The notes: generated from the letters alone by a model not told the origin. Shown: positions 1 through 6,613, numbered from the stretch's first letter. The stretch is 12,915 bases of DNA from UBA3071 sp965369635 (GCA_965369635.1 CBDURC010000076.1:1-12915); one strand, 5' to 3'. Numbers and translations: made by a program.

Positions 1-1
1 T

Positions 2-724
2 GAGCGGACGGTCATTGAGGAGACCCCGCTTGCCATCTATGTCAACGGCCGCGAGCTGGCGACTCTGATGTGCACTCCCATCGCCGTGGACGACATGGTG
101 ATGGGTTTCCTGATGGGGGAAGGGATCATTGGCAAACCCGAGGAGGTAGCGCTGCTCAGGGTCTGTCTGGACGAGGGCCTGGTCAACGTGCGCTTGGTCA
201 GACCCGAGGTGGAGCTACCTCAGCGGCGTATCCTGACCTCCGGCTGCAGCGGCGGTGTGACCTTCGACGATCTGTCGGGAGTGCACGAGCCGCTTGTCTC
301 CTCACTGCGTGTCTCGCCGGCCCGTATTGTCAAACTGATGAACCTCTTGCAGCGTTCTGGGCCGTTGCACGGCCGCGTATGGGGCTTGCACACCTCGGCG
401 CTCAGCGATGGCGAGACGCTGCTGGCGGTGGCGCAGGACGTGGGGCGTCACAATACAGTTGACAAGGTCTGGGGCGAGTGCTTGCGCCGAGGCGTTGATA
501 CCGAGGGGAAGCTGTTGCTGTCCACGGGCCGCATAAGTTCGGAGATGCTCAACAAGGCGGCCAAGATGCAGGTGGTGCTGGTGGCCAGCCGCACGTCGCC
601 CACCAGCCTATCGGTTCGGCTGGCGGAGACCTGGGGTGTCACGCTGATCGGCTACGTGCGTGGGCAGCGGATGGATGTGTATACGCACTCCGAACGGCTA
701 GAGATGGCATCGCCGTCCGCTTAG
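2..724 (+). CDS. fdhD: FdhD-type formate dehydrogenase accessory sulfurtransferase (5' partial)
   Basis: FdhD passes sulfur from a cysteine desulfurase to the molybdenum cofactor of formate dehydrogenase in the cytoplasm. The frame is open to the left edge and the first visible residues (ERTVIEETPLAIYVNG) already match the family N-terminus, so only a short start is missing and the first ATG at 68 is internal. Family blocks in order are LMCTPIAVDD with GFLMGEGII, the loop TSGCSGG (Cys codon 245-247), AQDVGRHNTVDKVWGE, STGRISSEMLNKAAKM and the C-terminal YVRGQRMDVYTHSERL. E. coli FdhD has two cysteines as CxxC in the loop; only the first is present here. No formate dehydrogenase gene is in view, so it may lie upstream. 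Family assignment is firm; exact function rests on the family. Confidence 0.93.
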   Translation, partial: ERTVIEETPLAIYVNGRELATLMCTPIAVDDMVMGFLMGEGIIGKPEEVALLRVCLDEGLVNVRLVRPEVELPQRRILTSGCSGGVTFDDLSGVHEPLVSSLRVSPARIVKLMNLLQRSGPLHGRVWGLHTSALSDGETLLAVAQDVGRHNTVDKVWGECLRRGVDTEGKLLLSTGRISSEMLNKAAKMQVVLVASRTSPTSLSVRLAETWGVTLIGYVRGQRMDVYTHSERLEMASPSA

Positions 725-726
725 CC

Positions 727-775
727 GGAGTGCGTCGTCTCTGACGATGCAGCAAAGCCGGAGACTTTGCACTCC
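727..775 (+). other. Nested inverted repeats after fdhD (possible three-way-junction RNA or terminator)
   Basis: GGAGTGC (727-733) is the perfect reverse complement of GCACTCC (769-775). Inside, 734-739 pairs with 743-748 around a TCT loop. If extended to 731-751 this hairpin has nine pairs, one of them G-U. A second inner hairpin pairs 752-757 (GCAAAG) with 765-770 (CTTTGC). It starts two bases after the fdhD stop codon. No T-run follows, so it is not a standard intrinsic terminator. Function is unknown; it could be an RNA fold ending or stabilising the fdhD message. Confidence 0.5.
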
Positions 776-786
776 AGAGGGAGTGA

Positions 787-1096
787 GGGGAGGGAAATGA
801 TGGATGGCTGATCCTGGGTGTGGCTGAAGACAGACGGATTACCGGTGTAACTGATCCAGATCGTTTGCTGCAACGCATAGATCAGATATGCCGCCACAAC
901 GTCGAGCCTACTCGTGGAACGCAATCCTATCATTGTCACTTTCCTGGCCAGGCTGGGGTTGGTGAGCCGAATCGGCACCGGTATCCCGCGGATGATCCGT
1001 CTGATGCGGGAGCATAGCTTGGCGACGCCGGAGTTCCAGATCATGGACAATCAGTTTCAGGTGGTGCTGCGTCGCCCCAGGAGAGTTCAGGAATGA
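787..1096 (+). pseudogene. Remnant of an AlbA_2-domain (RecG-related, COG2865-like) regulator
   Basis: Two pieces of one family sit side by side in different frames. Frame 1 (787-909) reads GNDGWLILGVAEDRRITGV then TDPDRLLQRIDQICRHNVEP, which looks like the AlbA_2 putative DNA-binding domain near the N-terminus of these proteins. Frame 2 (about 905-1096) reads VERNPIIVTFLARLGLVSRI then GTGIPRMIRLMREHSLATPE, which looks like the RNP...GTGI.RM segment near their C-terminus. The several hundred residues normally between them are missing, so a large internal deletion with loss of frame is the simplest reading. Its stop codon overlaps the ogt start (ATGA, 1093-1096). Recognition is from memory of the family; a profile search would settle it. 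Confidence 0.72.
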
Positions 1097-1605
1097 CCGT
1101 GATCATCACCGCTTGCGAGACCACCTTCGGCTGGGTGGGCGTCGCCGCTTCGGAGACGGGTCTGGCGGGGTTGACGCTGCCACAGCCGTCGGAAGCGGCA
1201 GCGCTGCAGCGGCTGCAGGAGCAGTATGGCCCTGGCGAAGCGGACGATGGGCGGTTGGCTGGGCTCAAAGCCAGACTACGAGCATACTTCCGCGGCGAGT
1301 CGGTGAGCTTCGACGATCGGCCGCTGGATGTGCGAGGGGCCACCGAGTTCCAGCGCCGCGTGTGGGAGGCCACGCGTGCCATTCCCCGCGGCGAGACCCG
1401 CACCTATGGCCAATTGGCGCGGGATGTCGGTTCCCCAGGTGCAGCGCGGGCGGTGGGACAGGCCATGGCGCGCAATCCCTGGCCCATCATCGTGCCCTGC
1501 CACCGCGTCATCGGCAGCAGCGGACAACTCACTGGCTTCGGCGGCGGGCTGAAGATGAAACACCGGCTGCTGGAAATGGAAGCATTTGAAAGAATCAGCG
1601 AGTAG
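1093..1605 (+). CDS. ogt: Methylated-DNA-[protein]-cysteine S-methyltransferase
   Basis: This suicidal repair enzyme moves the alkyl group from O6-alkylguanine (and O4-alkylthymine) in DNA onto its own cysteine. The 170-residue length is normal for the family. The N-terminal ribonuclease H-like part covers about residues 1-85. The helix-turn-helix and active-site domain follows: FQRRVWEATRAIPRGETRTY at 86-105, GAARAVGQAMARNP at 116-129 with the arginine finger region, and the reactive cysteine C136 in PCHRVIG. The tail GFGGGLKMKHRLLEME is also typical. A ribosome site AGGAG (1079-1083) lies nine bases before the ATG. The start overlaps the stop of the AlbA_2 remnant, so the gene may once have been coupled to it. 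An intact gene with high confidence. Confidence 0.96.
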   Translation: MTVIITACETTFGWVGVAASETGLAGLTLPQPSEAAALQRLQEQYGPGEADDGRLAGLKARLRAYFRGESVSFDDRPLDVRGATEFQRRVWEATRAIPRGETRTYGQLARDVGSPGAARAVGQAMARNPWPIIVPCHRVIGSSGQLTGFGGGLKMKHRLLEMEAFERISE

Positions 1606-1659
1606 GCGAACCAGCGACTCGCTGACTCATCATTCCCGTCAGTCCCATCAATCGACTCC
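1594..1659 (+). repeat. Octamer then nonamer tandem array with a hairpin over the ogt stop codon
   Basis: From 1594, four 8-base units follow in register; the first three end in GCGA and the fourth ends CTGA. From 1630, three 9-base units with the pattern TCANTCCCR follow, the third degenerate (TCAATCGAC). The segment also holds a perfect 9-base inverted repeat, TCAGCGAGT (1595-1603) against ACTCGCTGA (1617-1625), with a 13-base loop; it covers part of the ogt stop codon. There is no T-run after the hairpin. The array fills the whole ogt-glycosyltransferase gap. Confidence 0.55.
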
Positions 1660-1670
1660 CAGGGGGCTTC

Positions 1671-2783
1671 ATGCAGATCGGAATTGACGCCCGGCTGACA
1701 TACTACACGACCGCTGGCATTGGACAGTACACCATCAACCTGCTGCGAGCGTTGGCAGGTATAGATCAGGAGGATGACTACACTGTCTTCCAGAGCCGCA
1801 AGGCCAATTCGCCGCTGCTGGAAGAGGACAACTTCCGCTGTTTGGGGCTATGGACGCCCAGCCACCACCGCTTCGAGCCCTACCTGCTGGGTCTGGAGTT
1901 GCTGCAGTACTCGCTCAACCTGCTGCATAGCCCCGATTTCATCTCTCCCTTCGGTGGGAGCTTCAAGTCCATCATCACCATCCACGACTTAGCGTTTCTC
2001 CACTACCCGAATTTTCTGACCCGAGAGAGCGCCCGCTACTATGGCCGCATTGACCAGGCGGTGCGCCGCACCGATCATATTATCGCTGTCTCCGAAAGCA
2101 CGCGGCGCGACATCATCAATCTGCTGGGCGTACCGGATGACAAGATCACCGTCATCTACGAGGCTGCCGATCCCCTCTACCGCCCGCTGGGTCGTGCCGA
2201 GGCGATGCGTTTCGTCCGCGACCGCTTCGGGCTGCCCGAACGGTTCATCCTCTTTGTCAGCACTATCGAGCCGCGTAAGAACGTGCAAGGGCTGCTGCGG
2301 GCCTATCGTCAGTTTCTGGATGACTACAAGCTGGACGTGGGCCTGGCGTTGGCGGGCGCCCGCGGCTGGCTGTTCGAGGAGGTATTCCAGCTCGTGGACG
2401 AGTTGGACTTGCGACAGGCGTGCCACTTCCTGGGAAAGGTCAGCCGCGAGGAGTTGCCCTACCTCTACAATGCCGCCCGCTGTCTGGCGCACCCTGCATT
2501 CTACGAAGGGTTCGGGTTGACACCGTTGGAGGCCATGGCCTGCGGCACGCCGACGGTGGTGTCCAACGTCTCCAGCCTGCCGGAGGTGGTGGGCGACGCT
2601 GCACTGCTGGTGGATCCCGAGGATGAAGAAGAGCTCATCGTGGCCCTCTGGCGGCTGGTGACCGACGATGACCTTTGGGCTGAGTTGCGGGACAAGGGAT
2701 TCAAGCGGGCCCGCGCCTTCTCCTGGGACAAGACCGCCCGCCGCACGCTGGAGGTGTACCGGCGGGTGGTAGAACGCGGATGA
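1671..2783 (+). CDS. Glycosyltransferase family 4 (GT-B fold)
   Basis: Transfers a sugar from a nucleotide-sugar donor with retention of configuration, most likely at the cytoplasmic face of the membrane during glycan assembly. The 370-residue protein begins MQIGIDARL with GIGQYTINLLRAL (16-28), the N-terminal acceptor domain. HDLAFLHYP (105-113) and VSESTRRDI (140-148) follow. The donor domain carries STIEPRKN (197-204), FLGKVSREELPYLYNAA (253-269), and the E-x7-E motif E279/E287 in YEGFGLTPLEAMACGTPTV. This is close in style to mannosyltransferases of the WbaZ/MtfB type, but donor and acceptor cannot be read from sequence. The ATG is preceded by AGGGGG (1661-1666). It opens the glycosyltransferase block that runs to 5429. 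Confidence 0.95.
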   Translation: MQIGIDARLTYYTTAGIGQYTINLLRALAGIDQEDDYTVFQSRKANSPLLEEDNFRCLGLWTPSHHRFEPYLLGLELLQYSLNLLHSPDFISPFGGSFKSIITIHDLAFLHYPNFLTRESARYYGRIDQAVRRTDHIIAVSESTRRDIINLLGVPDDKITVIYEAADPLYRPLGRAEAMRFVRDRFGLPERFILFVSTIEPRKNVQGLLRAYRQFLDDYKLDVGLALAGARGWLFEEVFQLVDELDLRQACHFLGKVSREELPYLYNAARCLAHPAFYEGFGLTPLEAMACGTPTVVSNVSSLPEVVGDAALLVDPEDEEELIVALWRLVTDDDLWAELRDKGFKRARAFSWDKTARRTLEVYRRVVERG

Positions 2784-2790
2784 CAGTAGG

Positions 2791-2892
2791 ATTGGCAAAC
2801 TGGTACACTGGTAGGTTGGGAACAGACTGACCAGTTACCGATGTGCAAGCGTTGGATTTTGCTCTTTCGCTCTTTCCGCTGTTACGCTGACC
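2791..2892 (+). repeat. Two octamer tandem arrays between the GT4 genes
   Basis: From 2791 four consecutive 8-base units fit RYTGGYAN, including ACTGGTAC and ACTGGTAG at 2799 and 2807 (the fourth unit is looser). From 2861, GCTCTTTC occurs twice in tandem (2861-2868, 2869-2876) and is followed by two octamers starting CGCTG (2877, 2885). AACTGGT (2798-2804) and ACCAGTT (2830-2836) form an inverted repeat. No promoter or terminator was recognised in this 122-base gap. Confidence 0.55.
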
Positions 2893-2905
2893 AAGTGGGG
2901 AAACG

Positions 2906-4183
2906 ATGATCAGGCGCAAACGTATCCTCATCCTGACTCCGCAACTGCCTTACCCTCCTTGGCAGGGCACGGCCATCCGCAACTACAACCTCATCGTCCA
3001 CCTGGCGGCTCGCCACCGGCTGCATCTGCTGTGCTTCCTCCAGGAGGGGGACGAGTTGTCTTCCGACTCCCCGCTCTTCCGCCACTGTCAGCGCATCGAG
3101 ACCCTGCCCGCGCCGCAACGCACGCTGGCCCAGCGGCTGCAAACCACCGCCTTCTCCCCACTTCCTGATATGGCTCTGCGCCTCGCATCCCGTGCTTTCC
3201 AGGAGCGACTGGCAGACCTGATCGCCGGAGAGACCTACGACGTGGTGCAGATCGAGGGAATCGAGATGGCCCCCTATGGGTTGTGGCTGCGCGCTTGGCC
3301 TCGCTTCGCCAGCCTCACCCCCCGTCCGTTGCTGGTTTTCGACGACCACAACGCCGAGTATCTCTTGCAACGGCGCGTCTTCGAGACCGATGTCGGGCTG
3401 CCGCGCCGCTGGGCGGGCGCGCTCTACTCACTCATCCAGTGGCGGAAGCTGAGCCGCTTCGAAACGCACGTCTGCCAGCAGGTGGACGGCGTCGCCGCTG
3501 TCTCGCAGGCGGATGCCACGGCGCTGCAGCGTCTGGTGCCTGGACTCGACCCCGCCATTGTCCCCAACGGCGTGGATCTCGAGCTATATGACGAGTCCAC
3601 CTCACTAGCCAAGCGCGGCGATGTTCTCCTTCATCCTTCTTCGTCCTTGGTTTTCACAGGCAAGATGGACTTCCGTCCCAATGTGGACGCCGTGCTTTGG
3701 TTCGCCGATCAGGTGCTGCCCCGCATCCGTGCTGCGCGACCTGGGGTGCGGTTCTACGTCGTAGGTCAAAAGCCTCATGCTCGACTCGACTCGCTCCGGC
3801 AACGGGATGACGTGACCCTCACCGGCTGGGTCGAGGATGTGCGTCCCTACATCGCCGGGGCGACGGTGTGCGTTGTCCCCTTGCGCATGGGGGGCGGCAC
3901 CCGGCTGAAGGTTCTAGAAGCTATGGCCATGAGCAAGGCCATCGTCTCCACATCGCTGGGCTGCGAAGGGTTCGCTGTGGCTGATGGACGGGAACTGCGA
4001 GTGGCCGATACACCCGAGGACTTTGCCGTCACGGTGCTGCAATTGCTGGAGGATGAAGCGCAACGGGCCGCGCTGGGTCGCACCGCCCGCCGCTTCGTCG
4101 AGGACCACTACAGTTGGGAAGGGATTGTACCAAGGATGGAGGAACTCTATCGTCACGAGCAAGGAGAAGCAGACAGTGGATGA
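2906..4183 (+). CDS. Glycosyltransferase family 4 (second GT4, group 1)
   Basis: A 425-residue GT-B enzyme. The N-terminus ILILTPQLPYPPWQGTAIRN (7-26) is the open-loop start typical of GT4 enzymes that name their acceptor site with a PP..G element. FDDHNAEYLLQRR (145-157) and VDGVAAVSQADA (193-204) follow, then VPNGVD (219-224), the domain hinge. The donor domain has FTGKMDFRPNVDAV (250-263), GWVEDVRPYIAGATVCVVPL (307-326) and MGGGTRLKVLEAMAMSKAIV (328-347) with E338. This resembles the PEP-CTERM/EPS-associated sugar transferase subgroup, by memory only. A weak GGGG site (2897-2900) precedes the ATG. The 3' end overlaps the next gene by 8 bases, so the two are translationally linked. Confidence 0.94.
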   Translation: MIRRKRILILTPQLPYPPWQGTAIRNYNLIVHLAARHRLHLLCFLQEGDELSSDSPLFRHCQRIETLPAPQRTLAQRLQTTAFSPLPDMALRLASRAFQERLADLIAGETYDVVQIEGIEMAPYGLWLRAWPRFASLTPRPLLVFDDHNAEYLLQRRVFETDVGLPRRWAGALYSLIQWRKLSRFETHVCQQVDGVAAVSQADATALQRLVPGLDPAIVPNGVDLELYDESTSLAKRGDVLLHPSSSLVFTGKMDFRPNVDAVLWFADQVLPRIRAARPGVRFYVVGQKPHARLDSLRQRDDVTLTGWVEDVRPYIAGATVCVVPLRMGGGTRLKVLEAMAMSKAIVSTSLGCEGFAVADGRELRVADTPEDFAVTVLQLLEDEAQRAALGRTARRFVEDHYSWEGIVPRMEELYRHEQGEADSG

Positions 4184-5429
4184 GAGGGACAGAAGCGAAA
4201 CAAGGGAAACAAGGGAAATGAGGTGGATCCCGCGCCGGACTGCCCGGCAACGATGGCGTCTGGTTGTGTTGCGTGCACTGGGCCTGGCGGTCCGTCCCCT
4301 ATCCCCTTTCTTTCCCGCTTCTCCCTCATCTCCTTCATCTCTCTCTTCTCTACTTGTCGTTCGTCCGGACCATCTCGGCGACCTGCTCTTCCTGACCCCC
4401 GCGCTGCGCCGCTTGAGAGAAGGTCTTCCCGAAGCGCACATCACGCTGCTGGTCGGCCCCTGGGGGCGGGAGGTGGTGGGACGTTGCCCATACGTGGATG
4501 AGGTCATCACCTCTCCCTTCCCTGGATTCACACGGCAGCCCCAAGGCTCACTGCTCGCCCCCTATCGTCTGTTGCTGCAGGAAGCCCGCAGACTCCGTAG
4601 ACACCGCTTCGATCTGGCGCTGATCATGCGCTTTGACCATTGGTGGGGCGCCCTCCTGGCAGCGGTGGCCCGCGTCCCTCATCGCATCGGCTACGCCATT
4701 CCCGAGGTGCGCCCATTCCTCACGCAAGCGGTACCCTATGTTGTGGGGAGACATGAGGTGCAGCAGAATCTGGACCTGGTATCCAGTATCCGATATCAGA
4801 TACCAAATGCTGAGGACAGGGCTGGGGATTGGAATGCCTCTCCGTTGGGGTTTGCACCGACGACTGCAGAGGACGCCTGGGTTGGGCGTTGGCTGCTCTT
4901 GCAGGGTGTGGTGCCCGACCGTCCTCTGGTGGCCATTCATCCCGGCGCGGGAGCAGCGGTGAAGCTGTGGATGCCTGAGAAGTGGGCGGCCGTGGCCGAT
5001 GTGCTGGCCGAACGGCGCGGCGCGCAGATCATGCTCACCGGCTCGGGCAGCGAGATGGACTTGGCCTGGGCAGTGGCTGCTCGCACGCGGACGGACCCGC
5101 TCATCGCCGCTGGCGAGACGACGCCAGGACAACTGGCGGCGCTGTACCGCTGCTGCCGTCTGGTGATCGGCCCTGACTGTGGGGCGCTGCATGTGGCCGT
5201 GGCTGTGGGCACACCCACTGTGCATCTCTACGGCCCGGTGGATGCGAGTGCCTTCGGCCCCTGGGGCGACCCTTACCGCCACCGGGTGCTGACCAGCGAT
5301 TGGCCCTGCGTGCCCTGCAACCGGCTGGACTTCCCTGCCGAGGAGTTGCACGCTCATCCCTGCGTGCGAGACATCCGCGTCGAGCAGGTGCTGGCCGAAG
5401 CCGAATCGTTGCTGGCCGGCGCGTGGTAG
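4176..5429 (+). CDS. Glycosyltransferase family 9 (ADP-heptosyltransferase fold)
   Basis: GT9 enzymes are inverting GT-B transferases, best known for adding ADP-heptose to LPS core. I choose the GTG at 4176 because AAGGAG (4161-4166) sits nine bases before it; the ATG at 4218 is the alternative (403 residues). With GTG the protein has 417 residues. The conserved start VVRPDHLGDLLFLTPALRRL is at residues 61-80, so there is a long N-terminal extension with ETR/EMR and PSS tripeptide repeats. The C-terminal domain shows HPGAGAAVKLWMPEKWA (255-271), GPDCGALHVAVAVGTPTVHL (332-351) and CVPC (378-381). Residues 202-211 in the inter-domain linker are encoded by a heptamer repeat. Substrate is unknown; if the host is a monoderm Chloroflexota, LPS is not expected and another glycan is likely. 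Confidence 0.93.
   Translation: MDERDRSETRETREMRWIPRRTARQRWRLVVLRALGLAVRPLSPFFPASPSSPSSLSSLLVVRPDHLGDLLFLTPALRRLREGLPEAHITLLVGPWGREVVGRCPYVDEVITSPFPGFTRQPQGSLLAPYRLLLQEARRLRRHRFDLALIMRFDHWWGALLAAVARVPHRIGYAIPEVRPFLTQAVPYVVGRHEVQQNLDLVSSIRYQIPNAEDRAGDWNASPLGFAPTTAEDAWVGRWLLLQGVVPDRPLVAIHPGAGAAVKLWMPEKWAAVADVLAERRGAQIMLTGSGSEMDLAWAVAARTRTDPLIAAGETTPGQLAALYRCCRLVIGPDCGALHVAVAVGTPTVHLYGPVDASAFGPWGDPYRHRVLTSDWPCVPCNRLDFPAEELHAHPCVRDIRVEQVLAEAESLLAGAW
4197..4223 (+). repeat. Nonamer tandem repeat at the GT9 start
   Basis: GAAACAAGG occurs twice in tandem (4197-4205, 4206-4214) and is followed by GAAATGAGG (4215-4223). Read in the GT9 frame the nine-base period gives the tripeptides ETR, ETR, EMR. 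The alternative ATG start (4218) lies within the third copy. Confidence 0.7.
4320..4355 (+). repeat. Pyrimidine nonamer repeat in the GT9 N-terminal extension
   Basis: Four consecutive 9-base units start TCTC (TCTCCCTCA, TCTCCTTCA, TCTCTCTCT, TCTCTACTT). They encode the SPSSPSSLSSL stretch just before the first beta strand of the Rossmann domain, so the repeat ends where the conserved fold begins. Confidence 0.6.
4779..4806 (+). repeat. Heptamer tandem repeat inside the GT9 linker
   Basis: Four consecutive 7-base units fit RTAYCNR: GTATCCA, GTATCCG, ATATCAG, ATACCAA. The array shares the nine bases ATACCAAAT with the intergenic heptamer array at 6614-6655. The array keeps the GT9 frame open and lies in the variable region between the two GT-B domains, where extra residues are tolerated. 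Confidence 0.65.
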
Positions 5430-5491
5430 CGCAGATGGCGGGATAGCAACGGATCCGGTCAGCGGGACAACGGAGAGAGCGGAAGAGGCAG

Positions 5492-5545
5492 AACCTTCCG
5501 TTCCTTCCCTACGCTACCATCTTCGACTACTCCCACCACTCCCCG
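5492..5545 (+). repeat. Degenerate nonamer array downstream of the GT9
   Basis: Six consecutive 9-base units, from AACCTTCCG and TTCCTTCCC to CACTCCCCG, keep C at positions 3 and 8. The purine-rich stretch before it (5438-5491) also looks repetitive, with GCGGGA and ACGGA words recurring, but I could not fix a clean period there. This is the weakest of the arrays. Confidence 0.4.
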
Positions 5546-5546
5546 G

Positions 5547-5651
5547 GTGTTTGAGGTGGCGAGCCGGGCGATGGCTGCGGAGCACGAAGCCGGCGGCTGG
5601 ATATTGGTGCTGCGGGATGTCACCACATTGTGCGACTTGGCTCGGGCGCTG
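5547..5651 (+). pseudogene. Fragment resembling the end of a PAS domain of a sensor kinase
   Basis: In one frame this reads VFEVASRAMAAEHEAGGWIL then VLRDVTTLCDLARALR. The core WILVLRDVT followed by a leucine-rich helix start matches the last strand of PAS domains just before the histidine kinase helix (consensus V.VLRDVTE). No start, upstream PAS body or kinase domain is present, and the frame then runs into the promoter and start of the methyltransferase gene. I read it as a gene scrap. The match is short, so it could be chance. Confidence 0.42.
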
Positions 5652-5665
5652 AGATGGAGTATAAT
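5637..5665 (+). promoter_or_regulatory. Sigma-70-type promoter for the methyltransferase gene
   Basis: A perfect -10 box TATAAT (5660-5665) lies 17 bases after TTGGCT (5637-5642), which matches four of six bases of the -35 consensus. Transcription would start near 5672, about 40 bases before the ATG at 5713. A strong ribosome site, GAGGAGG (5691-5697), is in the leader but 15 bases from the ATG, longer than usual. It overlaps the end of the PAS-like fragment. Confidence 0.6.
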
Positions 5666-5712
5666 CTGGCAGGTTTTCCAAACAGGTTCTGAGGAGGATT
5701 TGAGACAAGATC

Positions 5713-6495
5713 ATGCCTTTGACACCGATGCTGACTTTGCTGGAAGAGGATAAACACTGGTGGTTCGCTACCCGCACGCGGGCCATCTTGGTCTACCTGG
5801 ATCGCTACGCGGGGCCGGGAAAGGATCGCCGTGTGCTTGATGTCGGCTGCGGGGCAGGGAACATGGCCCATCATCTGGCGCACTACGGTCACGTGGTGGG
5901 TGTGGACAACAACCCACTGCCGCTGACTGTGGCTCGGCAACGCGGACTGGACGTGAGGGAAGGGCTGGCCGAGGACCTGCCCTTCGAGGATGGTGAATTC
6001 GACCTGGTGGCGCTGCTGGACACCGTGGAGCACGTGCCTGACGAAGGGGAGATGGCGGTCTTCAGCGAGTGCTGGCGAGTGCTGAAGCCGGGCGGCAAGC
6101 TGTTGGTGACCGTGCCTGCCTTCATGTGGCTCTGGAGCCACAACGACGTGCTCAATGCGCACCATCGGCGCTATACGGTGCCAGAACTACGGGGCAAGCT
6201 GGACAGCGTCGGCCTCCGCACGCTGCGCGGTTCTTACAACAACTTCCTCGTGTTTCCCCTGGCCGCAGCGCTCATCCTGCTGCGCCGTGGGGCGGAAAAG
6301 GAGCCAGACTTGGCTTCGCCGCATTTCGACGATGAGGCGTACCAGGTGGAGATGGAGCCTGCCCCGCCCCTGGTGAACACGGTTCTCAATGGTGTGGGCT
6401 GGCTGGAGGAGCAACTGCTGAAGCTGGCCCCGCTGCCGGTAGGCACGGGAATCGTTCTCATTGCCGAGAAGCGGTCAGCCGAGTCAGCCGATTGA
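5713..6495 (+). CDS. Class I SAM-dependent methyltransferase
   Basis: A 260-residue Rossmann-fold methyltransferase of the Methyltransf_11/23 type. The start MPLTPMLTLLEEDKHWWFAT has the E..HWWF element seen in methyltransferases next to glycan genes. Motif I is VLDVGCGAG (41-49), and the acidic residue after strand 2 is D65 in VVGVDNN. LLDTVEHVPDEG (101-112) and RVLKPGGKLLVTVPAF (122-137) are motifs II and III. HHRRYTVPELRGKLDSVGLR (150-169) matches the post-core region of this group. YNNFLVFPLAAALILL (175-190) is hydrophobic and may touch the membrane. The acceptor cannot be named; a sugar, lipid-linked intermediate or quinone-like molecule are possible. It has its own promoter, so it may be controlled apart from the glycosyltransferases upstream. 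Confidence 0.92.
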   Translation: MPLTPMLTLLEEDKHWWFATRTRAILVYLDRYAGPGKDRRVLDVGCGAGNMAHHLAHYGHVVGVDNNPLPLTVARQRGLDVREGLAEDLPFEDGEFDLVALLDTVEHVPDEGEMAVFSECWRVLKPGGKLLVTVPAFMWLWSHNDVLNAHHRRYTVPELRGKLDSVGLRTLRGSYNNFLVFPLAAALILLRRGAEKEPDLASPHFDDEAYQVEMEPAPPLVNTVLNGVGWLEEQLLKLAPLPVGTGIVLIAEKRSAESAD

Positions 6496-6540
6496 GCCGA
6501 TGGAGCGGATAACATCGGTTGAATCGGCTTCATCGGCTGA
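6484..6540 (+). terminator. Long hairpin over the methyltransferase stop codon
   Basis: TCAGCCGAT (6484-6492) pairs with ATCGGCTGA (6532-6540). After one mismatch and one G-U pair, AGCCGAT (6495-6501) pairs with ATCGGCT (6523-6529). The stem contains the stop codon (6493-6495), and the loop is about 21 bases. It would end or protect the transcript, but no T-run follows, so termination is only a possibility. The GCCGAT word is itself repeated in both arms. Confidence 0.5.
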
Positions 6541-6550
6541 ATAGGGACGC

Positions 6551-6599
6551 AGGGGAGCAAGGCGCAAAGGCGCAAGGGGGCAAGGGAGCAGGCGTGCAA
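6551..6599 (+). repeat. Octamer tandem array (ARGGNNGC family)
   Basis: The trinucleotide GCA recurs at 6549, 6557, 6564, 6572, 6580, 6588 and 6596, a period of 8 with one slip of 7. Units include AGGGGAGC (6551-6558), AAAGGCGC (6566-6573), AAGGGGGC (6574-6581) and AAGGGAGC (6582-6589). AGGGGAGC and AAGGGAGC also occur, in reverse complement, at 11825-11840. Confidence 0.7.
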
Positions 6600-6613
6600 G
6601 AGGAAGCCCACTG

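Noticed and set aside
1989..2798. Long open frame on the - strand opposite the first GT4
   Set aside because: It is an antisense shadow of a strongly conserved GT4 gene in GC-rich DNA; the translation shows no family motif.
4150..4350. Assembly error or sequencing artefact as the cause of the repeat stretches
   Set aside because: Units are degenerate rather than identical and reading frames stay open across them, which is not typical of artefacts; this cannot be fully excluded without reads.
4548..5357. Long open frame on the - strand opposite the GT9 gene
   Set aside because: Antisense shadow; its sequence is rich in His/Gln/Arg with no recognisable domain, and the + strand frame carries all GT9 motifs.
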